Positions 52,950 to 62,272 of a stretch of 64,000 nt of DNA are shown in pieces. The position numbers were made by a program, and so were the translations under genes. Below the pieces are notes generated by a model. The model made no database searches. It had not been told where the DNA came from and was given only the letters and a program-made list of their open reading frames with translations. The DNA comes from Spirosoma aerolatum (lineage in GTDB: Bacteria > Bacteroidota > Bacteroidia > Cytophagales > Spirosomataceae): positions 6,395,501 through 6,459,500 of the forward strand of contig NZ_CP020104.1 in NCBI RefSeq assembly GCF_002056795.1, written 5' to 3'. Within the stretch, counting starts at the first letter, position 1, and each line of letters begins with the position of its first letter.

Positions 52950-54980
52950 ATGAAAAATCTGTACTTCCTGCTTCTCTTTCCGCTCCTCACCTACGCCCAG
53001 ATCGATAACGATGGAGGACAGTTCTGCCGGGCAGGCAAAATACATTACTTCGGCCAACTAGCTACTAATCCGAAAGCGCGAATGGCCTATCCAGGCGATG
53101 CCTCAATCGACGTAACGTATTATGGCCTTGATCTTCGACTGAGCACTTCACCAGCCAATATGACGGCTGCGACGACCATTACCCTTAAAAGCACGGTTTC
53201 CGGCCTGACAAGTTTTTTTCTGGACCTTAACTCAGCAACTACGTCCAGTGCCGGCCTTAAAGTCGATTCGGTCAAGACAGGAACTCAGAAACTCACATTC
53301 CAGCACACGCAAAATAAACTGACCATTTCAGCACCACAACCTCTGGCAAATGGTCAGTCTCTTTCGTTCACTGTCTTTTATCAGGGCGTTCCAAATAATA
53401 CGTCCAACGGACCCGGTTATGTAAATTTCTCTTTCGATAAACACGGCCCGGCAGCCGATCCGGTGATCTGGACATTAAGTGAGCCCTATGGCGCATCGGA
53501 TTGGTTCCCCTGCCGCGATACCCCGGCCGATAAAGCCGATTCATCGTCGGTACGCATTACAGCTCCTGCTCAATTGATATCGGTCTCGAACGGTAAGTTG
53601 ATGAGCACGACCACAAACAAGGATGGCACAAAAACGTATTTATGGAAAAATAGTTATCCGATAGCCCAATACCTGATTTCGATTGCAGTCTCGAATTATA
53701 CGCAGTACGATACCCCATTTACCTACGGGACCCAGATCATGCCCGTTACGCATTATATTTTCCCTGAAACATTTGCAATAGCTGGCATACAAACTAACCT
53801 TGCGCTAACTCCTGCTATGTTGCAGTTGTTCAGTAATCGTTTTGGAGCCTATCCTTTTCTCAACGAAAAATATGGGCATGCGCAATACGGCGACAACAGC
53901 GGCATGGAGCATCAGACAATAAGCTCGATGGGGCCATCAACCATCAGTTCATCGTATTTGGGTGCCTTCACGCCTACTACGATTGCTCACGAGTTAGCCC
54001 ACCAATGGTTTGGCGATAAAATTACCTGCCGAGACTGGCAGAACATCTGGTTAAACGAAGGTTTTGCCTCCTACGCGGAAGCCATTTATACCGAATCGAT
54101 CAATGGACAATCGGGTTATCTATCATCGATCAACACCTTCATGAACAGTGCTCGTAATGCGCAGGGGAGTCTTTACGTGCAGAGTATTACGAATGTTGAC
54201 TATGTTTTCAATTATAATCGCAGCTATGCCAAAGGAGCTACGGTCCTGCATATGCTTCGGGGAATGGTTGGCGATAGTACGTTCTTTCGCATTTTACGTA
54301 CCTACGCAGCTAGTCCGCTAGTCGCCTATAAAACGGCTGTCACGGAAGATTTTCAGGCCATTGCCCAGCAGGTTTCGGAGAAGAATCTGAATTATTTTTT
54401 CAGTCAATGGATCTATGGAGCGGGTTATCCGGCTTATAAAGCGACCATCACTACAGGAGGTTCAACGGCAACGGTTCGGCTTACGCAAACGAATGGCACA
54501 GCCTCCAATCCTGGTTCGTTTACGATGCCCATCCAGATGAAAGTGCAGTCGGCAGCAGGCGACACGACCGTCACCGTTTTCAACGACCAGGCCGATCAGA
54601 CGTTTACGCTTCCTGCCCGAGGTAAAGTCACCAATGTAGTGATCGACCCTAACAACTGGATTCTGAAAACCCTATCCACAACTACTGAAACGACAACGGT
54701 TGTGACAGGTACTACCGAACCCAACGACATTGGACTACGCATTTACCCGAACCCAACAACCGAGACTATTACTGTCGATTTCACCCAATCAACGGCTGGC
54801 CCAGCTACGTTGTCGTTAACTAATTTGCTTGGGCAACGCGTCCAGGCAATCCGTGAAGTCAATCTGTCTGCGGGAAATCACAGTCGAAACTTCAGTCTGC
54901 GGGGTGTGGCTAGCGGGCGCTATACCATTACCGTTGAAACGCCAGTAGGGCTTCAAAGTCGTGTGGTGCTGGTAAACTGA
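52950..54980 (+). CDS. M1 metallopeptidase with type IX sorting tail
   Basis: 676 residues, exported (signal peptide about 1-17, ending PLLTYAQ). Zinc site HELAHQWFGD (His347, Glu348, His351) with Glu370 in LNEGFASY. The upstream GDNSGMEHQTISSMG replaces the GAMEN exopeptidase motif with GMEH, which is common in secreted Bacteroidota relatives and weakens any claim of aminopeptidase activity. The last 80 residues are a Por sorting domain (LRIYPNPTTETITVDFTQ, then GRYTITVETPVG). Probable secreted peptidase scavenging peptides. Confidence 0.92.
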   Translation: MKNLYFLLLFPLLTYAQIDNDGGQFCRAGKIHYFGQLATNPKARMAYPGDASIDVTYYGLDLRLSTSPANMTAATTITLKSTVSGLTSFFLDLNSATTSSAGLKVDSVKTGTQKLTFQHTQNKLTISAPQPLANGQSLSFTVFYQGVPNNTSNGPGYVNFSFDKHGPAADPVIWTLSEPYGASDWFPCRDTPADKADSSSVRITAPAQLISVSNGKLMSTTTNKDGTKTYLWKNSYPIAQYLISIAVSNYTQYDTPFTYGTQIMPVTHYIFPETFAIAGIQTNLALTPAMLQLFSNRFGAYPFLNEKYGHAQYGDNSGMEHQTISSMGPSTISSSYLGAFTPTTIAHELAHQWFGDKITCRDWQNIWLNEGFASYAEAIYTESINGQSGYLSSINTFMNSARNAQGSLYVQSITNVDYVFNYNRSYAKGATVLHMLRGMVGDSTFFRILRTYAASPLVAYKTAVTEDFQAIAQQVSEKNLNYFFSQWIYGAGYPAYKATITTGGSTATVRLTQTNGTASNPGSFTMPIQMKVQSAAGDTTVTVFNDQADQTFTLPARGKVTNVVIDPNNWILKTLSTTTETTTVVTGTTEPNDIGLRIYPNPTTETITVDFTQSTAGPATLSLTNLLGQRVQAIREVNLSAGNHSRNFSLRGVASGRYTITVETPVGLQSRVVLVN

Positions 54981-54983
54981 GTG

Positions 54984-55048
54984 ATTGAGCGAATGAGTGA
55001 TTGAGTGAATAGCTGGCGCACAACCACTCAATCACTCATTCGCTCAAT
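54984..55048. terminator. 24-bp perfect hairpin between convergent genes
   Basis: Arms 54984-55007 and 55025-55048 (ATTGAGCGAATGAGTGATTG word). Between the M1 gene stop and the GlgE stop, whose codon lies within the right arm. Confidence 0.78.
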
Positions 55049-57072
55049 TATACTTCAATCCGAAACAAGTGCATGGGCAGGCTATACGGGTCCAGTTCAA
55101 CATAATTGTGCTCCCCCTGCCAGTTATAGTAAGCGCCTGTCAGCAAATCGTGCACCTGATAATACTGTTCAGGCCCAATGCCTAACAGCCCAATCGGCAC
55201 CTGCACGACACCCGCCCGTCGGTTATAGGCATCTGTATTCACAACAATCAGCAATCGATTGGCGTCTTTTACTTTTAGATAGGCCATAATTGCATCGTCG
55301 TTTACCGGGCAGAACTGGATATTATTGGTTACCTGCAAAGCCACATTTTCGCGGCGAATTCGGTTTACGAGCGAAATCAGGTAGGTTAACTTATTGGTCC
55401 GATCCCAATCCCACAACCGAATTTCGTATTTCTCCGAGTTGAGGTACTCTTCCTTATTTGGAAACGGAATGTGTTCCATCAGTTCGAAGGATGGACCATA
55501 AATGCCATAATTACTGACCAGCGTGGCCGCCAGAAAATACCGGATCAGGAATTGTGGCTCATGGCCACTCTGCAAGCTATATGGGTTAATATCATGCGTG
55601 GTTGGCCAGAAATTCGGACGGTAGTAGTATTTCATTTCCGTCTGAGTCAACTCCATCATATACTGCTCCAACTCATATTTTGTATTACGCCAGGTATAGT
55701 ACGTATAGGATTGAGCGAACCCGCGTTTGCCTAGCTCCTGCATAACTTTCGGACGCGTAAAGGCTTCGGCCAGAAACAACATATCGGGAAATTCCTTTTT
55801 TACTTCGGCAATGATCCATTCCCAGAAACCGAACGGCTTGGTATGCGGGTTATCGACCCGTACAATTCGGACTCCCCACGATGCCCAGACGAGCAGCACC
55901 CGTTTCAATTCTTCCCATAAATTCTGCCAATCGTCGGTCTCGAAATAAACCGGGTAAATATCCTGATACTTTTTGGGTGGATTTTCGGCATATTGGATGG
56001 AGCCATCAGGGCGTTTTTTGAACCATTCGGGATGCTCTTTAGCCCAGGGATGATCTGGCGAACATTGGATAGCCAGGTCCATCGCCACTTCCATTCCGTA
56101 GTTGGCCGCAATCGCAATCAGGTGTTTAAACTCCTCAACCGTACCTAGTTCAGGGTGAATGGCATCGTGCCCGCCCTCCGGCGAGCCAATTCCATATGGG
56201 ACGCCAGGTTCGCCAGGCTGGCAGATAACCGAGTTGTTTTTCCCTTTCCGATGTGCGGTACCAATGGGATGAATCGGCGGTAAATAGAGTACATCGAAGC
56301 CCATACCCGAAATGCGCGGCAATAGAGCCTCTACGTCTTTAAAGGTACCATGCTTGCCCTCGACCCGCGAAGCCGAGCGGGGAAACAGGCAATACCAGTT
56401 ACTAAACCCGGCACGGGCTCTATCGACCTCAACACCCAGTTCGTGACCGTATCGGGTTACGTGCTGCCGTTCCGGGTAGCGACTGGCATAAAACGTAAAC
56501 TGATCGCTTTCGGCAACGGATACGGCTTCGTTGTAGCGGCTCTCATCCCGAAACAAGGCTGCCATTTCCCGAATTGCCTTTGCATCAGTACTTTCCGAAA
56601 TCGGTTCACTTTTTGCTTTCGTCCCTTTTCCCTTTCCACCTTTCTTTTGTTCTGTTGCACCGCCTGCTCTAACCAGCATACCATCCAGATACTGCGCTCC
56701 GGCCAGTAGCTCACTGGTAATCCGCTGCCCATCGGCCACTTTCAGATGGACCTCGTGCTGCCAGGAACCCGGATGATCGACCCAGGATTCCAGGGTATAG
56801 AGATACTTACCCTGTTTTTCGACCACAAACGATGCCCCCCAGCGATCATTTATGATCGGGGCCATCGCCGTTTCGGTCCAGTTGGCATCATCAATATGTT
56901 TAAAGAGCAGGACAGCCGTCAGGTAATCGTGTCCATCCGCGAAGATATCCGCTTCAACAGCAATGACATCCCCCGGTACAGCTTTGATAGGGTACAGTCC
57001 GCCATCCAATTCAGGGGATACATGTTCAATAACGACTCGCGACTGACCGGTAAGAGTTTCCGAAACATTCAT
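55048..57072 (-). CDS. glgE: Alpha-1,4-glucan:maltose-1-phosphate maltosyltransferase
   Basis: GH13_3 enzyme that lengthens glycogen using maltose 1-phosphate. 674 residues with an N-terminal beta domain (VEADIFADGHDYLTAVLLFK), the GH13 barrel (VLYLPPIHPIGTAHRKGKNN) and a C-terminal beta domain. Nucleophile Asp407 in RVDNPHTKPFGFWEW and acid Glu436 in LAEAFTRPKVM have the same 29-residue spacing as in the Streptomyces enzyme. A Lys-rich insert near residue 143-152 (EQKKGGKGKG) is a low-complexity loop. The maltose 1-phosphate-making genes (treS, pep2) are not in the window. Confidence 0.95.
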   Translation of the reverse strand: MNVSETLTGQSRVVIEHVSPELDGGLYPIKAVPGDVIAVEADIFADGHDYLTAVLLFKHIDDANWTETAMAPIINDRWGASFVVEKQGKYLYTLESWVDHPGSWQHEVHLKVADGQRITSELLAGAQYLDGMLVRAGGATEQKKGGKGKGTKAKSEPISESTDAKAIREMAALFRDESRYNEAVSVAESDQFTFYASRYPERQHVTRYGHELGVEVDRARAGFSNWYCLFPRSASRVEGKHGTFKDVEALLPRISGMGFDVLYLPPIHPIGTAHRKGKNNSVICQPGEPGVPYGIGSPEGGHDAIHPELGTVEEFKHLIAIAANYGMEVAMDLAIQCSPDHPWAKEHPEWFKKRPDGSIQYAENPPKKYQDIYPVYFETDDWQNLWEELKRVLLVWASWGVRIVRVDNPHTKPFGFWEWIIAEVKKEFPDMLFLAEAFTRPKVMQELGKRGFAQSYTYYTWRNTKYELEQYMMELTQTEMKYYYRPNFWPTTHDINPYSLQSGHEPQFLIRYFLAATLVSNYGIYGPSFELMEHIPFPNKEEYLNSEKYEIRLWDWDRTNKLTYLISLVNRIRRENVALQVTNNIQFCPVNDDAIMAYLKVKDANRLLIVVNTDAYNRRAGVVQVPIGLLGIGPEQYYQVHDLLTGAYYNWQGEHNYVELDPYSLPMHLFRIEV

Positions 57073-57126
57073 GCAATCATAGGTTTTATGGGTAACTAAC
57101 TCGCAAATACTAGGGCAATGTTACAA

Positions 57127-57154
57127 AAAAGCCGGATTCTCAAACCCGGCTTTT
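57127..57154 (-). terminator. Rho-independent terminator at the end of the envelope cluster
   Basis: On the minus strand a 9-bp AAAAGCCGG stem (57146-57154 with 57127-57135) is followed by a T run. It lies 62 bases after the last PAP2-like gene. Confidence 0.85.
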
Positions 57155-57215
57155 CATGAAAACGAAATTTAGCAATTATACGCCATTCCTCATACAATAG
57201 ACTTATCTGTCCGAT

Positions 57216-58724
57216 TCATTTTGCCCCGTCGACTTTAGCCGCAGCAACAGCCAACTGCCCAATCGCCGTACCCAACTTAGCCCCTTCGTCGTTATCGAAC
57301 CGATACTGCGTACCTGCATACAAGCCTGATAGCGATGCTTCGGTAGCCTGAGCCGCCAGTTTGGTAGCATCGCTCGGGAATAGATAGCTTAAAAGCGTTG
57401 CGGCTGTACTGGATACCGCTGCCCTGTCCGATATATAACTCGGTGTATTCGGAATAACGGTAGCGGTTTTAATTGTTGGATCGATCTGCGAGGGGCGGGG
57501 CACAAAATAGGTGTATTGCATACGCCAACTAGCCGTAGTAGCATCCTGCATGGCCCGGTTCAGCAGGGAATAGGTTCGTGCCGCCCGTAGCTCGTTCTGC
57601 CCATTTTCCCGAATAAATTCTTCCGTTAACAGATTCCATAAGCCCGACAAAGAATACGTATTGGGGCCATTGTCCCAGTAGCTGGCTATACGCGACTGAT
57701 CACGCGTGCGGGCGGCAGCTATATCGTGTACTTCGCTCAATGCCTTCTGGAAATCGGCAGACGTGGTGGCTGGCGGAGTAGCAGGAACTATTTTGGCAAT
57801 AGACGTTGAGTCATACCAGGTTTTCACTTTACCGGCCAGCGGCAGGATAGGGGAACGGGCCGGTATTTCAAGACTGGTCCATTTTTGATCATAGGGTGCT
57901 TTCGCCAATGCCGTCTGCCAGGTATTGGTCGGATCATTAGCCGCACCAAAACGATCTGCTTTAGCCCGGTCAATAACTTTGGTAGCCAATGCAGCCGCCA
58001 GCGCTTCGCCCGCTTTCACGTCGCTCGGCACGCTGGCTCCAGCCCATATGCGGCTCTGCTTATGCTCAGTTGCTTTAGCCTTTAAAAAAGCTACCTCATT
58101 CGGAAATAGATACGCCAGTACCTGACAGGAAACTTCGGCCACGGCCGCATCCTCCGAGGGATAGGAAGGGACGTCGAGTACAGGTGCCCGCGAAATCACA
58201 CCCTGCTGCTCCAGCGATGGCCGATTATACTGAAATTTGGCCCGCCAGGCTACAACCAATGCGTCGTACTGAGCAGCACTCAGCAAGGCATATACCCGAA
58301 CGGCATACGGAGGCCCTGCATATGGATTGGCCGATTCAGCGGGTGTTGTCTGTCCCGTTGCATAGTCATAACCGGGCGCAACATTGTACTTGGCTACTAA
58401 CTGTCGGGCAATCTGATTCCAGCGCAAAACAGCCCCGTAAGCCCAATAGTTAACGGCCGTATTCTGCTCAGGAGTTGCCGCCAGAACGCCGTTTTTCACA
58501 TCGGCCAACTCCTGCTGATAGGCAGCCGATGTGGTTGCGAGCGGTTGCGGTACGCTAATATCCGTAACAGCTTTGAGCACAACTGTTTTCCAGCTACCTC
58601 CATCGGCATCTGTGGATGTAGGCACAATAAAAGGCAGAACGCCTTCATCGATAGTAGGTTCCGAACACCCCACTATCCACACCAGCAAAGCCCCTAAGCT
58701 AATGGTTACAAAAAATAGTCTCAT
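57216..58724 (-). CDS. PAP2/vanadium-haloperoxidase-like lipoprotein lacking catalytic residues
   Basis: 502 residues with a lipobox (LVWIVGC), so an envelope lipoprotein. It aligns throughout with the gene at 62273-63820, with shared landmarks VNYWAYGAVLRWNQIARQL, PSYPSEDAAVAEVS, VPRPSQI and TPSYISDRAAVSSTAATLL. In the catalytic half, the usual KX6RP, SGH and SRX5HX3D residues are changed: Lys to Gln403, His to Arg434 (SDR for SGH), Arg to Gly467 and His to Gln473. Arg410, Ser432 and Asp477 remain. It should not bind vanadate or phosphate in the normal way. It follows a barrel gene, as its active sister does. Confidence 0.85.
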   Translation of the reverse strand: MRLFFVTISLGALLVWIVGCSEPTIDEGVLPFIVPTSTDADGGSWKTVVLKAVTDISVPQPLATTSAAYQQELADVKNGVLAATPEQNTAVNYWAYGAVLRWNQIARQLVAKYNVAPGYDYATGQTTPAESANPYAGPPYAVRVYALLSAAQYDALVVAWRAKFQYNRPSLEQQGVISRAPVLDVPSYPSEDAAVAEVSCQVLAYLFPNEVAFLKAKATEHKQSRIWAGASVPSDVKAGEALAAALATKVIDRAKADRFGAANDPTNTWQTALAKAPYDQKWTSLEIPARSPILPLAGKVKTWYDSTSIAKIVPATPPATTSADFQKALSEVHDIAAARTRDQSRIASYWDNGPNTYSLSGLWNLLTEEFIRENGQNELRAARTYSLLNRAMQDATTASWRMQYTYFVPRPSQIDPTIKTATVIPNTPSYISDRAAVSSTAATLLSYLFPSDATKLAAQATEASLSGLYAGTQYRFDNDEGAKLGTAIGQLAVAAAKVDGAK

Positions 58725-58742
58725 AGTAGTTGCTGTACCGTA

Positions 58743-58797
58743 GCTCTCTGGTCCGCATAGCTATACGTAAAAACTATACTTATGCGGACTAGAGAGC
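58743..58797. terminator. Imperfect 23-bp hairpin after the outer-membrane barrel gene
   Basis: Arms 58743-58765 and 58775-58797 match at 20 positions. It lies in the 80-base gap between two minus-strand genes, after the barrel gene and before the PAP2-like gene. It may lower expression of the latter. Confidence 0.65.
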
Positions 58798-58804
58798 CAC
58801 GACA

Positions 58805-59725
58805 CTAATTATTGGCAGTCCAGTGACCGATTACAAGGCCTGCATTGATTTGGGAGTTCTTCCCGACGTTACGCCCATCGATAATGGTATTGTAGCCAGC
58901 CGTCAGGCCAAACTGCTTCGCTAAACGAAGATAAGCCGTGGCGCCTACCCGTGTGAAACCCACCGCATTGGTCGGAAATGGAATTCCTGGCCCAATGTCG
59001 GTTCCCTTTGTGTATGGCGTTTGCTGCTGCCCCCAGACATCCAGATTGAGCCATGTATTCACATACCCCCCCCGCACAATGATTTCGGTAACATCGGGTA
59101 CGTTCACCTTCGAGCCGCTATTCGGATTGAGTTGGCTGGGGTCATAATAATTTACCACATGATCGAGCGTAACCTGCCCCCGGCGGATATACCCATACTG
59201 CCCGGTTATAAAAAAGGATTTCCCTTTCAGGTGCAGCATCGTACGACCGTCCCAGTTTTTAGAGCCACGCCCAATGGCAACCATCGCGTCATTGACGTAA
59301 TTCTGAATAGGCATGGAGTAGCCAACGGCGAACAGCCATGAGAGCCTGAGTTTTTTACCCAGTTTGTAGTCGTAGGCCTCCCATCGAAGCGTAGCGGATG
59401 CGTCCTGAAACCCTTCCTGCTTCGGAAAATAGCCCGCACTGGCTTCGGTACGGATATAAGGCGCGGCCACGATCAGATCGAGGTCGTACCCCAAACCATA
59501 TGTCCCGACAGCGGTCAATGCCTGCGTGGTCACCGTTCCCAGATTTGGGTTTTTGGTCTCGGTTTTATTGATGAAATAGGTACTGTAACTTTCCTGAGAA
59601 CCAATAATGGCCAGGCTGGCTTTTCGATGTCCCTGCATAAACCCACCAATGATCCATTGGGCCCTGGCCTGATGGGAAACGAACAGCGTTGTCAGGAATA
59701 GAATGGCAAGAGGTAAAAATCGCAT
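58805..59725 (-). CDS. Outer-membrane beta-barrel protein of the PAP2 cluster
   Basis: 306 residues with a signal peptide (ending HQARAQW). Beta-strand pattern of a channel-like barrel: TVTTQALTAVGTYGLGYDLD, ASATLRWEAYDYKLGKKLRL, TEIIVRGGYVNTWLNLDVWG and AGYNTIIDGRNVGKNSQINA near the C-terminus. The partial gene at the window end (63839-64000) shares the last motif in form (IVDGMNVGQSTSY), so they are paralogues. Each is followed by a PAP2-like lipoprotein gene. It probably serves as an outer-membrane pore or scaffold; substrate unknown. Confidence 0.78.
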   Translation of the reverse strand: MRFLPLAILFLTTLFVSHQARAQWIIGGFMQGHRKASLAIIGSQESYSTYFINKTETKNPNLGTVTTQALTAVGTYGLGYDLDLIVAAPYIRTEASAGYFPKQEGFQDASATLRWEAYDYKLGKKLRLSWLFAVGYSMPIQNYVNDAMVAIGRGSKNWDGRTMLHLKGKSFFITGQYGYIRRGQVTLDHVVNYYDPSQLNPNSGSKVNVPDVTEIIVRGGYVNTWLNLDVWGQQQTPYTKGTDIGPGIPFPTNAVGFTRVGATAYLRLAKQFGLTAGYNTIIDGRNVGKNSQINAGLVIGHWTANN

Positions 59726-59896
59726 AGGCTACTTGGTACGGTAAAGGTAGTCGTTGGCCTGAATTCCGGGGCATTTTCTGGCCGATTCTGCGCGAACGGT
59801 CTTACAAAACTACCAATATCCCGTCTGCTCACACCCGAAGAACGTCAGGTTGAGCGCCGTATTGCCAGCGTGAATTAGATTCTATTGATGTGTAAA

Positions 59897-59965
59897 GGTC
59901 GCTGAACGAAGTGCAAGGCTCCGAGAGACATTTTCCCGATAATCTTTGCGCATCACTCAGCGACC
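59897..59965. terminator. Imperfect hairpin after the DUF3179 gene
   Basis: GGTCGCTGA at 59897-59905 pairs with TCAGCGACC at 59957-59965, with further partial pairing inside. It lies just past the minus-strand DUF3179 stop. Confidence 0.5.
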
Positions 59966-59987
59966 TGAATGGTTTAAAAACCGAGTT

Positions 59988-61193
59988 TTACCGCTGCGTC
60001 TGGGGATGGAACGATCGCCAGCTATGCCAGAACTCCTGGTACGCTTTCGGCATGGCTGATAGCCGACGGCCTTTCAGCGGACCAGCCGTACAATGCCCGC
60101 GCCAGGTCCAGATTGACTTCGTTTCCTGATCGATCAGTTGCCGATTCGTATAGTGAAATGTAAGCGTCTGAACACCCATCCGACGATTCCATACACCAAA
60201 CGATGCGCTATCGGGCGACATCGCTATCAGTACCGGTTCACCTCCTACTACGTCGTTGACTACTCGATTCGTTTGTAGTTGATTCCAATCGTAGGCTTTT
60301 GCAAAACCCGCATGTTCAACACCAATTACCCACGATTTTGGATGCCACGATGCCGAATCCCGCCGGGTGAGTTTACCTTTCGCTAAGCCCTTGTCGTAGG
60401 TAAGCATCCCTTTGAACTCCTCGGCAAAGGTTGAATCGGCTTGCAAAACACGCGTATTGGGGTGTTCATGCGCCCATTCGCGTAGCGTCATCTGACGAGA
60501 CGAAAGAGGCATCAGCGATTTTCCACGCAACGGGCCAACTACGGCTTCACCCGTTGCCTGCCGCCACCATGTTCCAGTACGGTTGTCTTCAAACATCGCG
60601 TTGAAATGATCCATACCCACCAGTCGAAACTCGTCGGCCTGCCCCTGCACCAGTGGGTTAAATACACGGCCTGTCCGGCAAACGGTACAATAGGTCACCA
60701 TGATAGGCTGCCCTCCAACCGTATCCCGCACCTGGTGATGATACCCAATCAATTGAATCGGATACGCCGTTGCCTGCCCTAGCGCTTCGAAGCCTATTAC
60801 GAGTTTATCGAGTGGAATTTTGTTCTGGCTCATGGGTACAACCCGCTTGGTAGTTGGCTGTAGAAACATATGGTCGGCCATCATCTGCTGATGAACTATG
60901 TAGAGTACTCCGCCATAGACCAGCAATAAAGCGAAAGCGGTATATCGCTGCCATGCCCGAAGCGGGCGAATCAGAAGTCGGTAAGCGGGGTAGGCCAGCA
61001 GCAATAGCCCAATACCTCGCAACCAGCCCATATGCAGATGCAGCCAGTACGCCAATTCGACCCGGTCAAGCGATGTTTCTCCTTCGGCTAACCCCAGCTG
61101 GCTACCCGGAAATGGCATAATGAAATAAACACTGGCCGCTTCGAGCGCAATCAATGCGAGTATACAGACTATAAACCAGATAACGTTTTTCAT
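59988..61193 (-). CDS. DUF3179 membrane protein
   Basis: 401 residues. Three N-terminal membrane helices (about 3-25, 52-72 and 83-103) are followed by a large exposed DUF3179 domain: KLVIGFEALGQATAYPI, VTYCTVCRTGRVFNP with a CxxC pair, GMDHFNAMFEDNRTGTWWRQ, ATGEAVVGPLRGKSL. The CxxC suggests metal or disulfide chemistry, not proven. ATG 61193 gives the family start; the frame has four more codons upstream. Between the AhpD-like gene and a barrel gene on the same strand, so likely in one unit with the PAP2-like proteins. Confidence 0.82.
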   Translation of the reverse strand: MKNVIWFIVCILALIALEAASVYFIMPFPGSQLGLAEGETSLDRVELAYWLHLHMGWLRGIGLLLLAYPAYRLLIRPLRAWQRYTAFALLLVYGGVLYIVHQQMMADHMFLQPTTKRVVPMSQNKIPLDKLVIGFEALGQATAYPIQLIGYHHQVRDTVGGQPIMVTYCTVCRTGRVFNPLVQGQADEFRLVGMDHFNAMFEDNRTGTWWRQATGEAVVGPLRGKSLMPLSSRQMTLREWAHEHPNTRVLQADSTFAEEFKGMLTYDKGLAKGKLTRRDSASWHPKSWVIGVEHAGFAKAYDWNQLQTNRVVNDVVGGEPVLIAMSPDSASFGVWNRRMGVQTLTFHYTNRQLIDQETKSIWTWRGHCTAGPLKGRRLSAMPKAYQEFWHSWRSFHPQTQR

Positions 61194-61232
61194 ATAGATC
61201 GTCAATCTACTACCCTATCTTATGCTCACTAA

Positions 61233-61838
61233 CTAATTCGTTTCCGCTCCTGAAAAGGTCGATTCGACAGGTGGCATATAGGCATCCTGCGAAGCATAGC
61301 CACCGGCAGCTATCCGGGAAGCTCGGTAGCGATACAGATCCGGTTTGTTAGGCGCTTCGGTAGCCAGTCCATCCACATACCGATTGAACATGCAGAAAGC
61401 CGCAGCAATCAGTACCGTATCGTGAATGTCGAGGTCGGTGGCTCCTTCAGCGCGTGCGGCTGCAATAAGGTCGGGCGTTACAGCCTTGCCACTCTGCTGC
61501 ACGGCGGCTGCTACAGCCAGTAACGCTTTCAGCTTAGAACTGATAGCCGCCTGTTCGGGATTACATTTAACCGATTGAACCAGACTCCAGTCTTCATCGC
61601 CGAGGTGATGACTCGCAACAGCACCGTGGATGGTCTGACAAAAAAAACAATCGTTCAGCGACGATACATAGGTAGCAATCAGTTCGCGTTCGCCTTCCGT
61701 AAGGCCTGAGTCTGGCCGATGGGCGTTGTCGCGTAGTAACACATTGACCAGCGCATTGAGTGGATCGGCCGTTTGCGGACTAAACGCCATTGGCCCACGA
61801 ATTCCAGGTAATCCTTCAGGCAATTGGATATATGGCAT
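61233..61838 (-). CDS. AhpD-like carboxymuconolactone decarboxylase-family protein
   Basis: 201 residues of the peroxidase-related CMD family. The active motif is ELIATYVSSLNDCFFCQTIH: Glu, then a CxxC pair and the following His, as in AhpD-like thiol peroxidases. The N-terminus is MPYIQLPEGLPGIRGP. Expected to use the Cys pair for peroxide or thiol reduction. ATG 61838 was chosen because it starts this family block; the frame extends to 61886 without similarity. A broken relative lies directly upstream (61946-62216). Neighbours are DUF3179 and the PAP2 lipoproteins. Confidence 0.85.
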   Translation of the reverse strand: MPYIQLPEGLPGIRGPMAFSPQTADPLNALVNVLLRDNAHRPDSGLTEGERELIATYVSSLNDCFFCQTIHGAVASHHLGDEDWSLVQSVKCNPEQAAISSKLKALLAVAAAVQQSGKAVTPDLIAAARAEGATDLDIHDTVLIAAAFCMFNRYVDGLATEAPNKPDLYRYRASRIAAGGYASQDAYMPPVESTFSGAETN

Positions 61839-61922
61839 AATTTTCGTTTGTTTAGCAGTGTAAATAGTACCCCGGCCGTAAAACAACCGGGGACTAAAAC
61901 CAACCTATACTAAATGTTTTTG

Positions 61923-61946
61923 AAGGCTGACGATTTTGTCAGCCTT
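61923..61946. terminator. Small hairpin between the CMD gene and its broken copy
   Basis: 9-bp stem (61923-61931 with 61938-61946). It starts at the stop codon of the broken copy on the minus strand, with no T run on that strand. May end transcription or stabilise RNA. Confidence 0.5.
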
Positions 61947-62216
61947 TATTTTGTTTTAGGTACCTGATAACCAAGCGTTCCCATACGCTCATCCATTGCT
62001 TCATAAGCAACCCGATCGGTAGGCGTCAATGTGGCAAACCCATCAACATAGCGGTTGTACATACAGAACGAAACCGCAATCAGTTCACGCTTGCCAATCG
62101 TTAACGTAGACTATCCTCGCAGTAAAATCTGCGTAAGCTCCCGGCATGGCGGTATCCAGACGGTACTTGAGCAACCCACTAATACCCGGCAACTGCTCAG
62201 CCAGTGGTAAGTGAAT
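61946..62216 (-). pseudogene. Broken CMD-family (AhpD-like) gene
   Basis: The minus strand from about 62216 reads VIHLPLAEQLPGISGLLKYR, matching the start of the intact CMD protein (YIQLPEGLPGIRG), on to YADFTARI. Then, in another frame, it reads IGKRELIAVSFCMYNRYVDG and ends at VPKTK (stop 61946-61948). That second part matches the C-terminal AAFCMFNRYVDGLAT segment of the intact gene. The middle, including the CxxC region, is missing, and the two parts are out of frame. No start codon remains. Clear remnant of a second copy. Confidence 0.8.
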
Positions 62217-62272
62217 GACTGAATGATTTCGGAATGATGTTAAATCACTATTTCGCTCTTTCGCTCGTTTTA

